This document shows positions 10,803 to 20,499 of a stretch of DNA of 64,000 nt, one piece after another; position 1 is the first letter of the stretch; the number at the start of each line of letters is the position of its first letter. The DNA is from Coenobita brevimanus (Eukaryota; Arthropoda; Malacostraca; Decapoda; Coenobitidae). The stretch spans positions 17,848,151 to 17,912,150 of the forward strand of contig CM064681.1 of NCBI GenBank assembly GCA_032717465.1. The letters are read 5' to 3'. The position numbers and the translations under genes were made by a program. Below the pieces are notes generated by a model that made no database searches, had not been told where the DNA came from, and saw only the letters and a list, made by a program, of their open reading frames with translations.

Positions 10803-12126
10803 ATGATGTCTACTATTACTACGCTTGATGAAGCCAAAGATTTTTTGTCAAATGTGCAAATAGTGTTGGATGTAGAAAACAGAACAAAGAATGAACTTAA
10901 GCTTGTTGCTCAACAATTAGGAATTGTTGTTCGCTCTCATCATTCTAAAGATCAAATTGTTGACATGATTAATGAAAGCTTGTTTAATCTAACTCCTCCA
11001 GATGAGCAAACGCAGATTGAATTAGCTAAGTTACAGCTAGCCCTGCAGGAGGCTCGTGTTAAGGAGGCTGAGGCACAAGTTGAACTTGCTAGGATTCAGG
11101 CAGACCATGAGTATCGCATGAAACAATGTGGAACTGGATCATCTAACTCTGATGATTTTGATATGGAACTGGATCATCTGGCTCTGATGATTTTGATGTG
11201 GCTAAAAATGTTAAACTTGTCCCTCCTTTAATGAATCTGATTTAACAAAGTATTTTCAGTTGTTGAGAGGGTAGCTACCGGTTTTAATTGTCCCAAAAAG
11301 TATTGGCCAGTACTCCTTCAAACTGTTCTCTCCGGTAAAGCTCAAGTAACTTATGCATCTTTGCCTCAGGATCAATGTGATAATTATGATGTAGTTACGA
11401 GCTTGATTCTTAAGGCCTATGAGCTTGTTCCTGAAGCCTATAGAGTAAAATTTAGGACAACTTATAAACAAGATAAGCAATCCCATGTTGAGTATGCAAA
11501 AATCAAAGAAGATCTGTTAGAGCAGTGGTTAAATTCTAAGAATGTGGATTCTGATTTTGACAAATTTAAACAAATGATTTTGCTGGAGGACTTCAAAAGG
11601 TGTGTTAATAAAGATGTAAGCCTATATCTTGATGAGAAAAGAATAGATAATTTGTCTTATGCTGCAGTTTTAGCTGATGAATATGTTCTCACTCACAAGA
11701 GAGTGTGTGTTCTAGAGAAAAAAGGAAAGCTGAGAGTAAGTACGTTGCCTCTACTCAGAGTACAGGTAACAGGAAAGAGAATAAAGATGATGTTTCTCAG
11801 GAAGTAAATACCAGCTTCACATCTAGATTTCAGAAACGTAAATGTACTTATTGTAGTAAGCTTGGTCATACTACGGAGGAATGTTTCAGGAGACAGCGTG
11901 ATGTGAACAAAAAGGAGTCTTTAAATATTCAGTCAATTGGTCTAGTGTCCACCCTTGAGAGTTCCCAGAATTCTTTAACTGAGTTAACTGAACCTGCTTT
12001 GAGGGGTAAATTAAATTCTCATGATGGAGCTCCTCTTTTGAGCAGTAACGTGGGTGACACTCTCAAGAGTTCATGTGCTAATTTCCTGTCTGAAGGTTTT
12101 GTCAGTCCTCTGGACAGTAATGACAG
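10803..12126 (+). pseudogene. gag of the Gmr1-type element (SCAN-like capsid, zinc knuckle)
   Basis: The start is likely at 10803 or 10806 (MMSTITTLDEAKDFLSN). An N-terminal coiled-coil-like stretch rich in Ala/Glu (TQIELAKLQLALQEARVKEA) follows. A 35-bp tandem duplication (11129-11163 and 11164-11198) shifts the frame, and the frame ends at 11231. Capsid sequence resumes at about 11235-11807 (YWPVLLQTVLSGKAQVTY, SLILKAYELVPEAYR, FKQMILLEDFKRC, LADEYVLTHKR), which resembles the SCAN fold family. Past about 11705 the frame changes again, and a CX2CX4HX4C knuckle (CTYCSKLGHTTEEC) lies at about 11849-11890. The frame then runs to the protease. At least three frame breaks make gag non-functional here. 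Confidence 0.85.
11129..11198 (+). repeat. 35-bp tandem duplication in gag
   Basis: TGGAACTGGATCATCT begins at 11129 and again at 11164. The 35-bp units differ at only a couple of bases. As 35 is not a multiple of 3, the duplication itself shifts the gag frame. Confidence 0.9.
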
Positions 12127-15100
12127 GTGCTTGCCAATCCCTTATGCTGACCAGTGTTCTAGGCTCTAATGTTAATTCCTCTGATGAAACTGTAATCTTA
12201 CAAGGTGTAGGGAATAATTACTTCTCTGTCCCTCTGTGCAGAGTGAATTTAGAGTCTGGTTTTGTTAATGGTTCCGTTATGTTTGGGTTGGTTGAGACAC
12301 TCCCAATGTCAGGTGTAACTTTCTTACTTGGAAATGATATTGGTGGAAGTCAAGTGTGTCCAGCTCCTCAGTTGTCTAGTGAGCCAGTGGCTGTGGCCCA
12401 GGATTGTGATGTCCCTGATGTGTTCCCTGTATGTGCTGTCACTAGGGCTAAGTCTAAAGTTACTGGTGATTTAGAGGATAATGATGATGATGATTTTATC
12501 CTAGCTGACACTTTTCTTGCTAATTTGGACCACTCTCCAGATGAGGCAGTACCCCGTAGTGTTGATAATTTGTCTCGTCAAGTGTTGGTTGAGTTGCAGG
12601 TTGCTAACTCTGCTTGCAGTGAGGAAGAGTCAGCTGCTGCTTCTACTTGTTATTATATAAAGTCAGGAGTACTTATGAGGAAGTGGAGACCCCCAACAGC
12701 ATCAGCCGACTGTGAATGGGAGGTTGTACATCAAGTTGTCATCCCTCGTGTTTGTAGGCAGGATATCATTAGAGTGGCTCATGATTCCAGTTTGGCAGGA
12801 CACCTTGGAGTGAGGAAGACTGTGGCACGCATTTTGAAACACTTCTACTGACCAGGTATCTTCAGGGACGTTTCCTTGTATTGTAAGTCTTGTCACACCT
12901 GTCAAGTTGTGGGGAAGTATAATCAGACCGAAAAGGTTGCACCTCTAGTTCCCATTCCTCCTTTTGAGGCGCCATTCACCCGTGTGTTGGTGGATATTGT
13001 GGGCCCTCTTCCTAAGACTTCTTCAGGATTTTCTTATGTGTTGACCCTGATTGATATGGCTACTCGTTATCCTGAAGCCATTCCACTTAGAAATATCTCA
13101 GCAAAGAACGTGGTTAAGGAAATGCTAGGGTTCTTCACCAAGTTTGGTCTGCCCAAGGAGGTACAGTCAGACCGAGGAAGTAATTTCATGTCAAATGTTT
13201 TCAAGCAGTCTCTGAATGAGTTGGGCATCACCCAGATCACGTCTTCAGCTTACCATCCCCAGACTCAAGGAGCGTTGGAGAGATATCATCAAACACTCAA
13301 ATCGATGCTCAAGAAATACTGTTTGGAACATCAGAAAGACTGGGATAAAGGTCTTCCATTCGTTGTGTTTGCCGCAAGAGAATCTCCAAATGAATCACTG
13401 GGCTTCTCACCTTTTGAACTACTGTTTGGCCATGAAGTAAGAGGACCCCTTAAGCTACTCAAGGAATGCTGGCTGTCGGAGGAAAATGACGTCAACCTGC
13501 TGGAGTATGTGATGAAGTTCAAAGAACGGCTGTCCACTGCTTTACAGCTGGCGAGAGAGAATTTAGGAGCTGCTCAGGAGAAGATGAAGACTTGGTATGA
13601 TAAGAAGTCCAGGTTACGCTTTCAGCCAAGACATCAGGTTTTGATTCTGCTACCGGTGCATGGGCAACCTCTTCAAGCCAAGTTTAGTGGTCCTTATTTC
13701 GTGGAGAAGAAACTCAGTGATGTCAACTATGTCATCGCCACACCAGATCGTAGAAAGAACAAGCTTCGTCACATCAACATGCTAAAGTTATATCACAGGT
13801 GGGACGAAAATAACCCAGTCTGCACTGTAGCTGTTCCACCCGAGTCTGCAAGTGAAGTTCTCCCATGCAGCATGAGCCTGAGTGATAGTTTGGGGAAGAA
13901 TCCTGATATCATGAATGATCTCCAGACTAAACTTTCTCATCTACCTCCCGAGGAAAGGCAGGAGTTTTCGGCATTACTGCAGGAGTACCCGCAAGTGTTC
14001 CGTGCCACTCCAGGAAGAACCACTGTGTTGATGCATGATGTCGATGTTGGAGACGCAAAGCCAATTAAATTGCCTCCTTACCATGTGAACCCAGTGAAAG
14101 TTCCTCTCATCCAGAAGGAGCTTGGCTACCTGTTGGACCACAAGATGATTGAGCCATGTCAGAGCGAGTGGAGTTCTCCTGTCACTCTAGTCCCTAAGCC
14201 AGGTGGGTCACAGCGGCTTTGCATCAACTACAGACGTGTTAATCAGATAACCAAAACAGACACTTACCCTCTCCCTCGCGTGGAAGATTCCATAGACAAG
14301 ATCGGAATGGCTAGGTACATAAGTAAGTTTGATTTGTTAAAGGGATACTGGCAAGTACCTATGACTGAACGTGGTAGGGAGATCTCATGTTTTGTAACAC
14401 TAGGAAAGACTTTTGCATGTTCTGTAATGCCATATGGTATGAAGAATGCACCAGCCACATTTCAGAAGCTCATGAATGTTGTAACAGAGGGTTTGGCAGG
14501 GTGTGTTGTTTATATTGATGATGTATTAATCTTCAGTGACAACTGGAAAGATCACCTATGCCATGTCAGTAAATTTCTTGAGCGTTTGGTTCAGGCTAAT
14601 CTTGTAGCTAATTTATCAAAGTGTGAGTTTGGTCAAGCTAAAGTTCAGTACCTTGGGTACGTAATTGGTGATGGACATGTTGCACCACCAGGAGCTAAGG
14701 TTCAGGTTATAAGTGATCTTCCCAGACCTAAAAGTAGGAAAGAGCTAGAAAGATTTTTGGGAATGGTAGGTTATTACAGGAGATTTGTTCTTAACTTTTC
14801 AATTCTTGTATCACCACTTACAGACCTACTGAAAAAGGGAGTTAAATTTGTCTGGACCGATGACTGTGAATCCTCTTTTAGCAAACTTAAAGCTATCCTA
14901 TTAAGTCAGCCAGTGCTCGCTACTCCAAATTTTGCTAAGCCTTTTAAGATGGCTGTTGATGCAAGTGATATAGGAGCTGGGGCTGTTTTGTTGCAAGAGG
15001 ATGATCAGGGTATTGAACACCCTGTATCTTATTACAGTAAGAAGTTCACTCCACCTCAAAAGAACTACTCAACTATTGAGAAAGAGCTTTTGGCCTTGGT

Positions 15101-15314
15101 TTTGGGTTTACAACATTTTTCATTTTATTTGTGTTCTGGTTTTGACCCCATGGTCATTTATATCGATCATAACCCACTGAAATTCCTTAGTAAGTTTAAA
15201 GATAAAAATCAGAGATTGACAAGATGGAGTCTACTTCTTCAGGTGTATTCATTAGACATACAACATGTCAAGGGGAAAGAAAATGTTATTGCAGTTTGCT
15301 TATGGAGACTTTAG
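12054..15314 (+). pseudogene. pol: protease, integrase, RT, RNase H (one in-frame stop)
   Basis: One frame of 1087 codons is interrupted only by TGA at 12849-12851. Protease: the flap and C-terminal part are visible (GVTFLLGNDIGG). The active site falls where the gag frame crosses into this one (about 12120-12140), and this frame reads MTGA there instead of an Asp-Thr-Gly. Integrase: HHCC finger (AHDSSLAGH, CKSCHTC) spanning the stop, then catalytic D (LVDIVGPLP), D (QSDRGSNF), E (GALERYHQ), and a GPY/F-like module (GPYFVEKKL). RT: FDLLKGYW, MPYGMKNAPATF, YIDDVLIF. RNase H: AVDASDIGAGAV, IEKELLALV, YIDHNPLKFL. The integrase sits upstream of RT. All RT, RNase H and integrase catalytic residues remain, so decay is recent. 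Confidence 0.93.
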
Positions 15315-15375
15315 ACAGATTGTTTTAGAGTAATAAGAAATTTCCTTTGTAAATTTCTTTTTCTTTGTGGGGATG

Positions 15376-16151
15376 TGTTACATAGCCTATGATTTCATCA
15401 TCCTTTGTATAATTCTAACGTACAGTATGCTGCATGTTTGATCACGAGCGTGTTCTACCTCACTCCCCCCTTCTACCGTTATAGTAGAGTAAGTCGTTCT
15501 TTCTGTTGTTCAGAGCAGGATTGTCAACTCTTTGTCCCTTATGGCTTCATTTGCGCGTCCTTCTTACAAGTTGTATCAAGCTCTGCTGGCCCCTATATAA
15601 TGAGCTCAGTCTCTGCATTATTGCCACTCCTCATTTTGCTCACATCTCTGTCCTCCCCTGTACAGTTGTTATTATTGTGAGTGCTCAGGAAGTCTCCAAC
15701 CATCTAGCAGCTGTGTAATTTGAGTATAAGTGTTATTGCATTTTTTCTTGTACTGTGTAGCATAAGGTGTTAATTCTTAGGCCTAGTAAAGTTTTTGTGA
15801 TTAATGTAAAGTTTGAATGTCAGTCACTGGTAATAATATTTTGTATCTGTAATAATATATCTTGCATTCACTGAGTATTATCCGGTATTATCATTTTATC
15901 AGGGCTGACTTAGATAAATTTACTCATGCTAATTTCGTGTTAATAGAGGCTATTGCATTTAGTCATATATTTAACCTGTTTTATGCCATTACATTATCCT
16001 TATGAGTCCTGAATGTTTTGTTGTTAGTTTGAGCATTAAACTTTAACTTGTAATTTTACCTAACTCTTTTGTTTTGAACCTGGAACTTTACGGGACAGTA
16101 GTGATTTATAGTATTCCCACTTAAAGTGTACATTATCTTTCTCTGTTCCGT

Positions 16152-16155
<4 letters not shown>
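15376..16155 (+). repeat. 3' LTR
   Basis: 780 bp, TGTTACA...TAACA. TATATAA at 15594-15600 is intact. The position matching AATAAA of the 5' LTR reads AATAAT near 15850, so the polyadenylation signal is altered in this copy. A short purine-rich GTGGGGATG lies immediately upstream and may be a polypurine tract. Confidence 0.93.
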
Positions 16156-16198
<43 letters not shown>

Positions 16199-16204
16199 TA
16201 TATA

Positions 16205-17535
16205 CGAGGTGTGTTCAAAAAGTATCCCACCTTAATTTTTCGTATGTAAACAAATGAAGCTAGGGAGGCTGGTTTGGTGCACGTATGTAGGCGATCCTAA
16301 TGCCCATGCGTGAATTTTTTCCCACCAGCAGACGCTGTCATTCGATGGCAGAGTGCCGGTGAGTGAGGAAATGTAAGTGAGCTCCGTCGGATTTTCTTTA
16401 TTGACAAAATGACGGAAAAACTTGAACAACGCTACTGCATCAAATTTTGTGTAAAGCTTGGCGATTCCCAAGTGGAAACGATCCACAAGATTCAACAGGT
16501 CTTCGGGGACGAAGCAATGGGCAACACACAGATAAAGGAGTGGTACAACCGCTTCAAAGATGGCCGCACATCAGTGGAGAGCGAAGGACGTTCTGGTAGG
16601 CCCTCAACATCCTGAAATGAGATCGTCATTGACCAATTGAGGACCCTGGTGATGCAGGATCGTCGAATCACGATCAGAGAACTTGCAGACGAGATGGGCG
16701 TCAGCATTGGATCCGTTCATTCCATTATGAAGGAGGATTTGGGCTTCAGGAGAATCTCAGCGAAGTTCGTACCAAAGCTGGTATCGATTGAGCAGAAGCA
16801 ACTCCGTTTGGAGATCGCACAGGACATACTGGAGACTGTGAACAGCTATCCCAACTTCCTCAACACAGTGATCACTGGCGATGAGTCCTGGGTTTATGGG
16901 TACGACCCAGAAACCAAGTTGCAGTCATCACAATGGAAGCATCCAACATCCCCGAGGCCACAAAAAGCAAGGCAGGTCTGCGGCTATGTCAAAGTCATGC
17001 TGACCGTCTTCTTCGACTCCAGTGGCGTGGTTCATCACTATTATGCACCACACGGCACAAGCATCACCAAGGAGTATTACCAAGAGGTTCTGCATCGCCT
17101 TCGTGACGCTGTGCGACACAATCGGCCGGACCTGTAGGAAGCGGGCAATTGGCAGCTTCATCACAATAACGCACCCACCCATTCTTCACATTTGATACAG
17201 AGTTTCCTGGCCAAACACAACACACCTGTGCTTCGTCAGGCTCCCTACTCTCCCGACATGGCTCCGTGTGACTTTTGGCTTTTCCCAAAGCTGAAAATGC
17301 CCCTCAAAGGGACCAGATTTCAGTCCAGAGAAGACATCATGCGGAATACGACGGACCAGCTGTGTGCCATCCCAAAAGAGGCGTTCCAGCGCTGCTTCCG
17401 ACAGTGGCAGAACCGTTGGGAGAAGTGTGTGGCAGCCCAAGGGGACTACTTTGAAGGAGATTAGGGTAAGTTTGTTGTATCTGGATACGAGTATTTTTTA
17501 TGAACAAAGGTCGGATACATTCTGAACACACCTCG
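16205..17535 (+). mobile_element. mariner transposon
   Basis: 1331 bp. Inverted termini of about 30 bp (CGAGGTGTGTTCAAAAAGTA at the left; the right end is its near reverse complement, CTGAACACACCTCG). The element is flanked by TA on both sides (16203-16204 and 17536-17537), the mariner target duplication, inside an AT-rich microsatellite. Confidence 0.95.
16409..17464 (+). pseudogene. mariner transposase, two nonsense codons
   Basis: One frame of 351 codons, the usual mariner length, with stops only at 16613-16615 (TGA) and 17135-17137 (TAG). The N-terminal HTH region (VETIHKIQQVFGDEAMGNTQ, IKEWYNRFKDGR) is followed by the linker motif GRPSTS, a second HTH (ITIRELADEMGVSIGSVHSI), and the catalytic core. 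The core has D158 in TGDESWVYGYDPE, then HHNNAPTH where the second catalytic Asp is replaced by Asn (codon 17165-17167), and D288 in YSPDMAPCDFW. The spacing between the second and third positions is exactly 34 residues, giving the D,D34D class. Both stops could come from C-to-T or G-to-A transitions. The catalytic Asn means that even without stops the enzyme would be dead. Confidence 0.95.
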
Positions 17536-17542
17536 TATATAT

Positions 17543-17628
17543 ATGATTATATATATATATATATATATATATAGTGTATACTTAATATATATCTATCTAT
17601 ATATATATATATATCTATCTCTCTATAA

Positions 17629-17726
<98 letters not shown>

Positions 17727-17736
17727 ATATATATAA

Positions 17737-17830
<94 letters not shown>

Positions 17831-17849
17831 CTATATATCTATATATCTA

Positions 17850-17891
<42 letters not shown>
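17543..17891. repeat. (AT)n/(CT)n compound microsatellite
   Basis: Alternating blocks of TA and CT repeats, with CT at about 17632-17683 and 17740-17776. The RTE-like fragment starts at its right edge. Confidence 0.97.
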
Positions 17892-17894
<3 letters not shown>

Positions 17895-19005
17895 TGCTCT
17901 CATGGATCTGGAGAAAGCATATGACAGGGTGGATAGACAAAGATTGTGGAAAGTATTAAGAATATATGGAGTAGATGGAAAGTTGTTGAATGCTGTGAAG
18001 AGTATGTATGATGATGCTAAGGCTGCAGTGCGTGTGGATGGTGAACTAAGTGAATTTTTCTCTTTGGAGGTTGGGTTGAAACAGGGATGTGTCATGTCTC
18101 CATGGTTGTTGAATCTGTTCATGGATGGGGTAATAAAAGAGGTACAAGGTAGGGCAGTGGATGATGGAGTGGCCCTGGTGAGAGAGGATAGTGTTTGAAA
18201 ACTCCCTGTACTGTTGTTTGCAGATGATACTGTGTTGTTGAATGAAGACGAAGGGGAGCTGCAAGGCTTGGTGGATGAGTTTGGGAGAGTGTATAAGAAA
18301 CGGAATCTAAAGGTGAATGTAGGGAAGAGTAAAGTGATGGTCTTTGAGAGAGGTGAAGTCAGTGAATGTACAGCGAGGTTGGATGGTGAGGAATTGGAAA
18401 ATGTGAGTACGTTTAAGTACTTGGGTAGTGTGATGAGTAAGGATGGAGGTTTGGAAGGTGAAGTGCTTGAAAAGGTACAGCAGGGAAGAAAGGTTGCTGG
18501 TTCTTTGAAAGCAGTGATAAGAGACAGAGAAGTGAGCATGGAAGTGAAAATGCTACTACATGACAGTATTGTGATACCAACTCTAACGTATGGAAGTGAA
18601 ACTTGGACGTTGTTGGAAGGACACAAGTCAAGAGTGAGAGCAGTGGAAATGAGTTATTTAAGAGGAGCCTGTGGAGTCACATGGAGAGACAGGCTGACGA
18701 AGGAGGATATAAAGGAGCGTTGTGGTGTGGATGTGGATGTGATAGGAAGTGTTATGAGGAACACACTGAGGTGGTTTGGCCATATGGAGAGGATTGAGGG
18801 TGAAAGACTGACGAAGAGAGTGTATGTGAATGAGGTGGAGGGGGGAAGAGGGAGGAGGAGGCCGAGGATGAGATGGAGGGATGGGGTGGAGAGGTAAATG
18901 AGAGAGGAGGGTGTGAGTTGGGAGCAGGGCAGTGAAATGGCGGGGGACAAGACGACGTGGAGGCGATTTGTTTGTGGCCACCCCAGACGGGATTGAGGCG
19001 TCTGG

Positions 19006-19010
<5 letters not shown>
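17892..19010 (+). pseudogene. RTE-like LINE, 3' half (RT palm to tail)
   Basis: The frame opens in the RT palm ([15 protein letters not shown]), continues with VGLKQGCVMSPWLLNLF, the catalytic box LLFADDTVLL, NVGKSKVM, FKYLGSVMSKDG, LTYGSETWTLLEGHKSRVRA and the C-terminal RWFGHMERIEGERLTKRVY. It ends at 18897. The only break is TGA at 18196-18198, shortly before FADD; the frame is otherwise continuous from 17902. The 5' side is cut exactly at a (TA)n tract. The 3' end has a perfect 8-bp hairpin (18982-18989 with 18999-19006) followed at once by (AT)n, probably the natural tail. FADD is intact. Confidence 0.9.
18982..19006 (+). repeat. 3'-terminal hairpin of RTE-like LINE
   Basis: CCCAGACG (18982-18989) and CGTCTGGG (18999-19006) pair perfectly around a 9-nt loop, directly before the (AT)n tail. 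A comparable hairpin precedes the (GAT)n tail of the LINE at 3740-6056. Confidence 0.7.

Positions 19011-19091
<81 letters not shown>
19011..19091. repeat. (AT)n microsatellite
   Basis: Pure AT repeat forming or extending the tail of the preceding LINE. Confidence 0.97.
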
Positions 19092-19096
<5 letters not shown>

Positions 19097-20499
19097 TCTC
19101 CAGACAGAAACATATCTACGCCAGCTAAGTGGAATTCAATTTTTAGCGCATTAATGTGTTGGGGTTAATGTTTCCTCAGCTTCCTCTAGGTGTTTACTTC
19201 GTTATGTTAAGATGATCACTGAACCATACCAACTAATCATTAATGGAGACTGCTTTATTTATTTTACATTTTTAGCCTATGTCAAATCACACATCCTAAA
19301 GACGAAGATAGATTCCAATAGTTATTATGATGGACGTCTTTACTCTGTCACGTGAGAAGATTTAATGTCTGTAAGTGCCGGTATGGAGGAGAGGGTGGTG
19401 GGACGAAAATTATTAGTATTACAGGATTTTTGGCGTAGTTCCAAATGATGTCAGAATTATACATTGCATCGAATATTATGTTTAGGAGCCCTTTTCCCGT
19501 CAAAGGTCCTACATTCATTACAGTGATATATAAATTCACTTGGCCAGTTCATTTGCTAGATAGATGGTGACTCATTGCTTACTAATTATTTATGCAGAGT
19601 TTGAAGGGCGACCAAATCGTCTACGAAATGCTCTGGGCGAAATGCGTGAAATGATACAGGTTAATTAAGTACGTGCAAGTTGCCCAAGTAAGACACAGTG
19701 AGGAATGATGAGGTCAACAGGAATTGGAAACAGGAAAACAATGATGTGCGATTATAGGGCAGAGAGGCCAGATGTACAGTAATGATACCTGATGTAGGGT
19801 GAAGGGAAAGGGAAGGCGTGTGAACACATGCTGGAAAAGCAGGGTAGGCTCATGTTAGGAAAATCAAAAGATTTAAAGTTGATTCCATTTTTATTGGCTG
19901 GAGCTGAGCCGAGATCTTACTGACAGTTGTAGATGGGTCCATAATTTTATCCCTCAGGAGCACTGCCAGAGGTCTGATGGCAGCGTGTAAGGAGCATTCC
20001 TTCCTACTGAAAAGAGGAAATTCTTGCACTCAGTACTGGTATAATCTTCATGTGGCCATTCCATACCATGCAACTGATGTCGGTAGGGCAAATGTGTCCT
20101 GGTTGACTCTTCTGTTTTCGCTGGAGGAGAGTGCAGGAATGCCCTGTGCACATGCATAGCTCACCTTTTCCATACGGAGATCATACAGAAGTTTGTACAT
20201 CTGAAGAGGTCAAGCATGATCACTGTGAAATGGTGCTGCGCAGCTAATGTGGAGCTAAGTGCTTTAGTTTTTGAAATCTTGATACGAATAGTATAGGCAA
20301 GGATGGGGTGACCAGAGTGCACCTGGGATTGTGCTCGGTAAAAATTCTCAAAGGTAGATGCTTTCCTGCCAAAATGATCATTGGAGATCGATTGCTGGAG
20401 GTGAAAAATATTGTTGTGATGTTCACAACAGCTCAGCATGATAGAGTTGGAAGGATAGAGAAGCGTGGCCGAGATGGGCTGGCTGTGACTGAGTTTTAG
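19092..20499. other. Unassigned unique-looking sequence
   Basis: About 1.4 kb without recognisable coding similarity, terminal repeats or tandem structure. Short open frames on both strands show no motif that I recognise. Confidence 0.5.

Larger units (their letters stand above)
9949..16155 (+). mobile_element. Ty3/gypsy-like LTR retrotransposon, Gmr1-type (integrase before RT)
   Basis: Two direct LTRs (9949-10723 and 15376-16155) flank a gag-pol region of about 4.65 kb. The LTRs start TGTTACA and end TAACA, and differ by about 23 substitutions plus one 5-bp indel by eye (about 3%). Just inside the 5' LTR is TGGCGACC, a primer-binding-site-like start. The domain order is gag (SCAN-like capsid, CCHC knuckle), protease, integrase, RT, RNase H. 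Integrase ahead of RT is the Ty1/copia order, but the RT, RNase H and GPY/F-type integrase are Ty3/gypsy in kind. That combination defines the Gmr1 group. The insertion is in an AT repeat, so no target duplication can be called. Several frame breaks in gag/protease and one nonsense codon in pol make this copy inactive. Confidence 0.93.

Noticed and set aside
17847..18950. Minus-strand frame of 259 residues opposite the LINE
   Set aside because: Antisense shadow of the RTE-like RT.
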